Source: Mycobacterium sp. IS-1590 (GTDB taxonomy: Bacteria > Actinomycetota > Actinomycetes > Mycobacteriales > Mycobacteriaceae). From it: a stretch of 64,000 nucleotides of DNA. The stretch covers positions 1-64,000 of the forward strand of contig NZ_LQIW01000051.1 of assembly GCF_001500025.1 (NCBI RefSeq), read 5' to 3'. Under the pieces are notes generated by a model that searched no databases, was not told the origin of the DNA, and saw only the letters and a list, made by a program, of their open reading frames with translations. Below, in pieces: positions 58,637 to 64,000 of this stretch. Each line of letters starts with the position of its first letter. Position 1 is the first letter of the stretch. The translations under genes and the position numbers were made by a program.

Positions 58637-58667
58637 CGGTCGAATTCGCGATCTGGTTGCACACTAG
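58602..58667. repeat. Long imperfect inverted repeat at the 3' end of the DUF559 gene
   Basis: CTAGTGTGCA (58602-58611) pairs with TGCACACTAG (58658-58667), and CAGATCGCGAA (58614-58624) with TTCGCGATCTG (58645-58655), giving arms of 23-24 bases with a two-base mismatch. The left arm overlaps the gene's last codons. It can end both the DUF559 transcript and the convergent fadA3 transcript, or be a mobile repeat. Confidence 0.6.
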
Positions 58668-58729
58668 ACGCCGCGGGCTGCGGCCGACGGGCTGCGGCCG
58701 GCGGGCTGGTCGGCCGGTCGGTGGCGAGG

Positions 58730-59947
58730 TTAGGACAGCCGCTCGAGCACCATCGCCATGCCCTGGCCCCCGCCGACGCACATCGTCTCGAGGCCGAACG
58801 TCTTGTCGTGTGTCGTCAGGTTGTTCAGCAGCGTGGCCGTGATCCGCGCGCCGGTCATGCCGAACGGATGGCCCAGGGCGATCGCGCCGCCCGAGACGTT
58901 GAGCTTGTCCTCGTCCATCCCGAGTTCGCGCGCCGAGCCGAGCACCTGGACGGCGAACGCCTCGTTGATCTCGTAGAGGTCGATATCGCCGATCGACATG
59001 CCGGCGTTGGCCAGCGCCTTCTTCGTCGCCTCGATCGGGCCCAACCCCATGATCTCCGGCGACAACCCGCTCACGCCCGTCGAGACCACACGCGCCAGCG
59101 GCGTGAGCCCCAGTTCGCGAGCCTTGGTGTCCGACATGATGACCACCGCCGCGGCGCCGTCGTTCAACGGGCACGCATTGCCGGCGGTGATGGTGCCGTT
59201 CGGCCGGAACACCGGCTTGAGTTGGCTGATCTTCTCGTAGGTGGTGCCCGCGCGCGGACCGTCGTCCTTGGACACCACGGTCCCGTCGGGCAGTGTCACC
59301 GGAACGATCTCGCGCTCGAAGAAGCCGTTCTTGATGGCCTCCTCGGCGCGGTTCTGCGACCGAACACCCCAGTGGTCCTGGTCCTCACGGCTGATGCCGG
59401 TGTGCAGCGCGACGTTCTCCGCCGTCTGACCCATCGCGATGTAGACATCCGGCAGCAAGCCGTCCTCGCGCGGGTCGTGCCACTCCTCGGCGCCGGCGGC
59501 CGCCTGATCCGAGCGGCTCATCGCATCGGCGAACAACGGGTTCTTGCTGTCCGGCCAACCATCTGCCGTGCCCTTCGGGAACCGCGAAACCGTCTCCACG
59601 CCAGCCGAAATGAACGCATGTCCCTCGCCGGCTTTGATCGCGTGGAACGCCATGCGCGTGGTCTGCAGCGACGACGAGCAGTAGCGGTTCACGGTCGTCC
59701 CGGGCAGGAAGTCGTAACCGAGCTGGACGGCCACCGCCCTGCCGATGTTGAAGCCGGCCTCGCCTGCGGGCTGGCCGCAGCCCATGATCAGGTCGTCGAT
59801 CTCCCGCGGATCCAGTGCGGGCACCTTGTCCAGCACCGCGCGCACCATCTGGGCGGCCAGGTCGTCGGGCCGGATGTCGACCAGTGAACCCTTCGCGGCG
59901 CGGCCGATCGGCGACCGCGCGGTCGCGACAATGACGGCTTCAGGCAT
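58730..59947 (-). CDS. fadA3: Acetyl-CoA acetyltransferase FadA3
   Basis: A 405-residue thiolase: nucleophile Cys in NRYCSSSLQTTRMAF near residue 89, NEAFAVQVLGS, His in GHPFGMTGARITATL and Cys in CVGGGQGMAMV. It performs the final cleavage of beta-oxidation or the reverse condensation. ATG 59947 with GAGGAG ahead. Length and order equal Rv1074c as recalled. Confidence 0.94.
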   Translation of the reverse strand: MPEAVIVATARSPIGRAAKGSLVDIRPDDLAAQMVRAVLDKVPALDPREIDDLIMGCGQPAGEAGFNIGRAVAVQLGYDFLPGTTVNRYCSSSLQTTRMAFHAIKAGEGHAFISAGVETVSRFPKGTADGWPDSKNPLFADAMSRSDQAAAGAEEWHDPREDGLLPDVYIAMGQTAENVALHTGISREDQDHWGVRSQNRAEEAIKNGFFEREIVPVTLPDGTVVSKDDGPRAGTTYEKISQLKPVFRPNGTITAGNACPLNDGAAAVVIMSDTKARELGLTPLARVVSTGVSGLSPEIMGLGPIEATKKALANAGMSIGDIDLYEINEAFAVQVLGSARELGMDEDKLNVSGGAIALGHPFGMTGARITATLLNNLTTHDKTFGLETMCVGGGQGMAMVLERLS

Positions 59948-59981
59948 GGTGTCTCCTCGCATTGACGGCTATGAAGAGAAC

Positions 59982-60944
59982 CTAGCTCGCGGTCGCCACG
60001 ATGGGTGCGGGCACCCCGGTCGACCGCCGCCACAGCCGGCTCAGCCCGCCGACCCGGGCCAACAGCGCGAAGCCTTCACCCGACCGTGTCCGCCACGGCA
60101 ACTCCGGCGCCGCGCCACCGAGCCAGTCGCTCAACGCATTACACAGCGCGGGTAACAATTGGTTGGCTGCCAACGCATAGCCGGCGCCGGACGGATGGAA
60201 CATGTCCGGAGAGAACAGCACGTCGGGGGTGGAGCGGAAGTGGGGCGCCAGCAGGTCGGCCAGCGGCACGGGGACGCCGCCCTCGGCTCGCACCGCGGCC
60301 GTTTGAGCGCGGGCCAACCGCAGGCCGCGGCTGCGTGCCACCGCCCGCAGGGGTTGCGGAATCGCGGTGATGACGCCGAAATCGGGGCAGGTGCCCACCA
60401 CCACGACGGCGCCCGCGGCCCGCAACCGGCGCACCGCCTTTCCCAAACGATTCGCCGACGGTCGGATGCCGTTCGGCCGGGTGATGTCGTTGGCGCCGAT
60501 CATGATTACCGCGGCGTCGGGTGGGGGACCTGCCACGAACATGGCGTCGATCTGGCCCGACAGTCCCTTCGACGTCGCCCCGACGATCGCCTTGGTGCTC
60601 AGTCGGATCCGCTTTCCGGAGACCTCGGCCAGACCACGCGCGAGCAGAACGCCTGGCACCTCCTCGGCGGACGCGGCGCCGTAACCGGTTGCGGTCGAGT
60701 CGCCGAAGACCATCAGGTGCAGGTCGAACGGCACGCCACGGCGCCAGCGCTCGACGGGGCCGCCACCGGGTGCATAGACGCCGTCGGCGCGGGGCGGGAT
60801 GTCCCACGCGTGCGGAATGACGCGGCGAGCCTGGTCGGCCTGCCCGATCAGCAGGTTGCGCGCCCCGATATAGGCCGAACCAACCGAGCCGAGCGTGGCC
60901 GCGGCCGCAAAGGCGATGGTGCTCGTCCGTCGCGGTGTGCCCAC
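59982..60944 (-). CDS. SGNH-hydrolase esterase (Rv1075c-like)
   Basis: A 320-residue GDSL/SGNH hydrolase: an N-terminal hydrophobic segment STIAFAAAATLGSVGSAYIG (anchor or signal), block I VFGDSTATGYG (Ser), GATSKG, block III MIGANDITRP and block V DMFHPSGAGYAL (Asp/His). An exported esterase. GTG 60944 lacks a Shine-Dalgarno, but TAAACT ends 7 bases ahead, consistent with a leaderless transcript. Confidence 0.88.
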   Translation of the reverse strand: MGTPRRTSTIAFAAAATLGSVGSAYIGARNLLIGQADQARRVIPHAWDIPPRADGVYAPGGGPVERWRRGVPFDLHLMVFGDSTATGYGAASAEEVPGVLLARGLAEVSGKRIRLSTKAIVGATSKGLSGQIDAMFVAGPPPDAAVIMIGANDITRPNGIRPSANRLGKAVRRLRAAGAVVVVGTCPDFGVITAIPQPLRAVARSRGLRLARAQTAAVRAEGGVPVPLADLLAPHFRSTPDVLFSPDMFHPSGAGYALAANQLLPALCNALSDWLGGAAPELPWRTRSGEGFALLARVGGLSRLWRRSTGVPAPIVATAS

Positions 60945-61150
60945 GCAGGCAAGTTTAAGTGGGTTTTCCGGGGCTACCCGCGTGGCGGGAAGCGATAAGC
61001 GGTCACATTGCGGTATCAACTCCGGTATCGAATATGACTCACTGATTGTTGAAACGAACGTAGAGTGTCAAGCTAAGACTCGAGTCACGTCCAGAAAATT
61101 AGGCGTACTCAGCACTACGGCGGCTTGAAACGTCGGAGGGGGTGGTTGTC

Positions 61151-62212
61151 ATGACCGCACCAAGCAAGGTCGGCCATGTTCGCCGGCCAGGAGTATCGCC
61201 TGTTCACACGCGTAAACCGCGTAAGTTCCCAGTCAGCGACGGAGCGCCGGTCGAAGTCGTCGAAGACGGCCCGAGCCTCGGCGGTCGGGTGGCGTCGCTC
61301 GCGGCTCTGCTAACTGTTCGGCCCACGCTGGCTATCGGTAGCTATGCGCCTCGCCTCCCGTGGCCCTGGGGTCTGGTCGACTTCGTCTCCCGGATCGCGC
61401 GGCCGGCGCCCGGCACCGTGCGAGCCACGATCTCTTTGCCGAAATGCACCGCGCAACTCGTCAGGGCGCCCGGCGTGCTGCCCGCCGACGGCAAACGCGG
61501 CGTCATCCTGTACATGCACGGCGGCGCATTCTTGACCTGCGGCGTCAACTCGCACGGCCGCCTGGTGCAGGCGCTGTCGGGCTACGCGGACTGTCCGGTG
61601 CTGGTGGTCAACTACCGGATGATCCCGAAGCACTCCGTCGGCATGGCGATCGACGACTGCCACGACGCCTACAAGTGGCTGCGTCTGCACGGCTATGAGC
61701 CCGACCAGATCGTGCTGGCCGGCGACTCCGCGGGTGGCTACCTGGCGCTCGCCCTGGCCGAACGCCTGCAGCGCGAAGGCCTCGAAGGTGAGGTGCCCGC
61801 CGCGATGGTGACGATGTCGCCGCTCTTCGAGATCGACAACGAAGCTCGGGCCAACCACCCGAACATCCGCACCGACGCGATGTTCCCGCCGCGAGCGTTC
61901 CACGCGCTCGTCGACCTGATCGAGGATGCGGCGCGGCGTGGTCGCAAGGACGGAAAGCCCGAAGAGATCTACGAGCCGCTCGACCACATCGAACCCGGGC
62001 TGCCCCGCACGCTGATCCACGTCTCGGGTTCCGAGGTGCTGGTGAGCGATGCGCGCAAGGCCGCACGGCGGCTGGCCGCCGCGGGCGTGCCGGTCGAAGT
62101 TCGGGTCTGGCCGGGGCAGATGCACGTGTTCCAGATCGCGGCGCCGATCGTGCCCGAGGCGAAGCGCTCGCTGCGCCAGATCGGCGACTACATCCGCGAG
62201 GCGACCTGGTAG
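61151..62212 (+). CDS. lipU: Lipase/esterase LipU (HSL family)
   Basis: A 353-residue alpha/beta hydrolase: HGGAFLTCG (oxyanion), the Ser nucleophile in LAGDSAGGYLALALAE near residue 200, and Asp and His near HVSGSEVLVSD and GQMHVFQ. The hormone-sensitive lipase group. The N-terminal 45 residues are polar. ATG 61151 is used with GGAGGG about 11 bases ahead; GTG 61142 is possible. Order matches Rv1076. Confidence 0.9.
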   Translation: MTAPSKVGHVRRPGVSPVHTRKPRKFPVSDGAPVEVVEDGPSLGGRVASLAALLTVRPTLAIGSYAPRLPWPWGLVDFVSRIARPAPGTVRATISLPKCTAQLVRAPGVLPADGKRGVILYMHGGAFLTCGVNSHGRLVQALSGYADCPVLVVNYRMIPKHSVGMAIDDCHDAYKWLRLHGYEPDQIVLAGDSAGGYLALALAERLQREGLEGEVPAAMVTMSPLFEIDNEARANHPNIRTDAMFPPRAFHALVDLIEDAARRGRKDGKPEEIYEPLDHIEPGLPRTLIHVSGSEVLVSDARKAARRLAAAGVPVEVRVWPGQMHVFQIAAPIVPEAKRSLRQIGDYIREATW

Positions 62213-62253
62213 CCCACCTGGTGACGGCGGAGGCCGCCTGACACGATGGAGTC

Positions 62254-63654
62254 ATGCGGATCGCCCGGCACATCAGTGAGCTCATCGGCAATACCCCCCT
62301 GGTACAGCTGAACTCTGTTGTTCCCCCGGGTGCGGGCACGGTCGCGGCCAAGATCGAGTACCTCAACCCCGGCGGCAGCTCCAAGGACCGCATCGCGATC
62401 AAGATGATCGACGCCGCCGAGGCCAGCGGCGAGCTCAAGCCCGGCGGCACGATCGTCGAGCCGACGTCGGGAAACACCGGGGTGGGGCTGGCGCTGATCG
62501 CCCAGCAGCGCGGCTACAAGTGCATCTTCGTCTGCCCGGACAAGGTCGGCGAGGACAAGCGCAACGTGCTGCGGGCCTACGGCGCCGACGTCGTGGTGTG
62601 CCCGACCGCGGTGCCACCCGACCATCCCGACAGCTACTACAGCGTCTCCGACCGGCTGGTCGGCGAGATCGACGGTGCGTGGAAACCCGACCAGTACTCC
62701 AACCCGATGGGGCCCGAGTCGCACTACGAGACCACGGGCCCCGAGATCTGGGCAGACACTGACGGCAAGGTCACCCATTTCGTGGCGGGCGTGGGCACCG
62801 GCGGCACCATCACCGGCGCCGGTCGCTACCTGAAGGAAGTGTCTGGCGGCAAGGTCCGGGTCATCGGCGCCGATCCGGAGGGTTCGGTGTACTCCGGCGG
62901 CTCCGGACGGCCGTATCTGGTGGAGGGCGTGGGCGAGGACTTCTGGCCCAAGGCCTACGATCCCGCGGTGCCAGACGAGATCATCGCGGTCTCAGATGCC
63001 GATTCGTTCGAGATGACGCGGAGGCTGGCGCGCGAAGAAGCACTGCTCGTCGGCGGGTCCTGCGGTATGGCGGTGGTGGCCGCCAACAAGGTGGCCGAGG
63101 CGGCCGGTCCGGACGCGTTGGTCGTCGTGCTGTTGCCCGACGGCGGAAGAGGCTATCTGGCAAAGGTTTTCAACGACGACTGGATGTCGTCGTACGGCTT
63201 TCTGCGTAGCCGCATGGACGGGTCGGTGGAGGAGTCGACGGTCGGCGAAGTGCTGCGCGGCAAGTCGGGGGCGCTACCCGACCTGGTGCACACGCACCCG
63301 TCGGAGACCGTTCGCGACGCCATCGGGATCCTGCGCGAATACGGCGTCTCGCAGATGCCCGTCGTCGGTGCCGAACCACCGGTGATGGCAGGGGAGGTCG
63401 CGGGCAGCGTGTCCGAACGCGAGCTGCTCTCCGCGGTGTTCGAGGGACGGGCCAAGCTCGCCGATGCGGTGGCCGAGCACATGAGCCCACCGCTGCCGCT
63501 GATCGGCGCCGGCGAACTGGTCAGCGCGGCGGCGAAGGAACTTCGCGAATGTGACGCGGTGATGGTGGTCGAGGAGGGAAAGCCCGTCGGCGTGCTGACC
63601 CGCCACGACCTGCTCGGTTTCCTGTCCGACGGGAGTAAACGCCGGGTTCGCTAG
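62254..63654 (+). CDS. cbs: Cystathionine beta-synthase
   Basis: A 466-residue PLP enzyme: Lys in LNPGGSSKDRIAIKM (about residue 44), TSGNTGVGLALIAQQRGY, GVGTGGTITGAG (phosphate loop) and GGSCGMAVVAAN. Two C-terminal CBS domains (about 335-460; VREYGVSQMPVV-type and DAVMVVEEGKPVGVLTRHDLL) give the usual regulatory module. It condenses serine and homocysteine in transsulfuration. The heme-binding N-terminus of animal enzymes is absent. Matches Rv1077 by length. Confidence 0.96.
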   Translation: MRIARHISELIGNTPLVQLNSVVPPGAGTVAAKIEYLNPGGSSKDRIAIKMIDAAEASGELKPGGTIVEPTSGNTGVGLALIAQQRGYKCIFVCPDKVGEDKRNVLRAYGADVVVCPTAVPPDHPDSYYSVSDRLVGEIDGAWKPDQYSNPMGPESHYETTGPEIWADTDGKVTHFVAGVGTGGTITGAGRYLKEVSGGKVRVIGADPEGSVYSGGSGRPYLVEGVGEDFWPKAYDPAVPDEIIAVSDADSFEMTRRLAREEALLVGGSCGMAVVAANKVAEAAGPDALVVVLLPDGGRGYLAKVFNDDWMSSYGFLRSRMDGSVEESTVGEVLRGKSGALPDLVHTHPSETVRDAIGILREYGVSQMPVVGAEPPVMAGEVAGSVSERELLSAVFEGRAKLADAVAEHMSPPLPLIGAGELVSAAAKELRECDAVMVVEEGKPVGVLTRHDLLGFLSDGSKRRVR

Positions 63655-63834
63655 CGCCTCACCGTCATCGGGCCCGCGACGCCTGGCAAAAACCCTCGCA
63701 CCATCGCTCGTCGGTCGGGGCGACACGCCGAATCCCAGCGATTCGGTTTCCGTGTAGAAAACCCTGCGCAAAGGCGCTTTTCCGGTAGTGTAGGCACGCT
63801 TGATCCCAGCTAAGAAGCAGACTGGAGTCGTCCG

Positions 63835-64000
63835 ATGACCGATCAGCCGCCACCGCCCGCGAACTATCCGCCACCACCGCCGGGAGGTCATCCACCGCCC
63901 CCGCCGGGGGGCGGCAATCCGCCGCCGGCGGCCGCCACCGGTTATCCACCTCCGGCGCAACCGCTTCAGACGCTTCCGAAAGAGGCTTACACGTCGTGGT
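63835..64000 (+). CDS. pra: Proline-rich antigen Pra, 5' part
   Basis: The frame runs off the right edge; the first 55 residues are seen. They are rich in Pro and Gly: MTDQPPPPANYPPPPPGG, then a repeat of the HPPPPPGGGN type and GYPPPAQPL, ending PKEAYTSW. This is the N-terminus of the Rv1078-type proline-rich antigen, a membrane protein with a cytoplasmic Pro-rich head. GGAG lies 8 bases ahead of ATG 63835. Position after cbs supports the call. Confidence 0.85.
   Translation, partial: MTDQPPPPANYPPPPPGGHPPPPPGGGNPPPAAATGYPPPAQPLQTLPKEAYTSW

Overview
The window is high-GC actinobacterial DNA from a mycobacterium, most likely a rapid grower (Mycolicibacterium type). This rests on an Ag85-type mycolyltransferase, DUF732 secreted proteins, a 13E12/DUF222-HNH gene, an EmbR/Ser-Thr kinase pair, an R2lox oxidase, and a right-hand end that follows the M. 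tuberculosis Rv1059 to Rv1078 order (Rv1059, Rv1062, Rv1063c, lpqV, Rv1065, Rv1066, Rv1069c, echA8, echA9, Bax-inhibitor gene, fadA3, Rv1075c, lipU, cbs, pra). Rv numbers are recalled, not searched.

Layout. 1-4.9 kb: end of an HNH gene, an SDR / FAD oxidoreductase / RecQ run and a small secreted protein. 4.9-7.6 kb: a decay zone with a collapsed kdp operon (kdpB start joined to kdpE end), the tail of an RNase A-like polymorphic toxin, two related CdiI-type immunity genes, a zinc-ribbon protein, a tRNA and a broken HNH gene. 7.7-9.4 kb: an acyl-CoA synthetase. 9.4-13.8 kb: a small accessory island between two copies of a tRNA 3' half. It carries an Mrr-type restriction enzyme, a chimeric integrase remnant and a two-gene operon of a nucleotidyltransferase and a DUF262 protein with AT-richer codon use. 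The last pair is the best candidate for an undescribed (probably anti-phage) system.

13.8-34 kb: mostly chromosomal metabolism and envelope genes: SRPBCC, class II amidotransferase, M20 hydrolase, YdcF, R2lox with its TetR regulator and operators, NDH-2, a formate/nitrite-type transporter coupled to cyanase, a Ser-rich secreted C39-like protein with its ribosome site in a hairpin loop, a LuxR regulator, an acetamidase, an ArsR/SRPBCC operon divergent from an SDR, a lipoprotein metalloprotease, an S51 peptidase and a repeat-containing exported protein. 34-37.5 kb: a complete ectABCD operon for ectoine and hydroxyectoine. 37.8-45.4 kb: secreted proteins, an Ag85-like esterase, a GAF-ANTAR / STAS / RsbW / STAS regulatory group, a beta-propeller protein and a thiolase-like protein. 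45.4-48.4 kb: EmbR and a receptor kinase. 48.4-64 kb: the Rv1059-Rv1078-like block, without PE_PGRS genes and with an extra AbiEi/DUF559 gene between the Bax-inhibitor gene and fadA3.

Many genes overlap by 4 bases (ATGA, GTGA or TTGA), indicating translational coupling. Several starts were moved inside longer open frames using ribosome sites and family N-termini.
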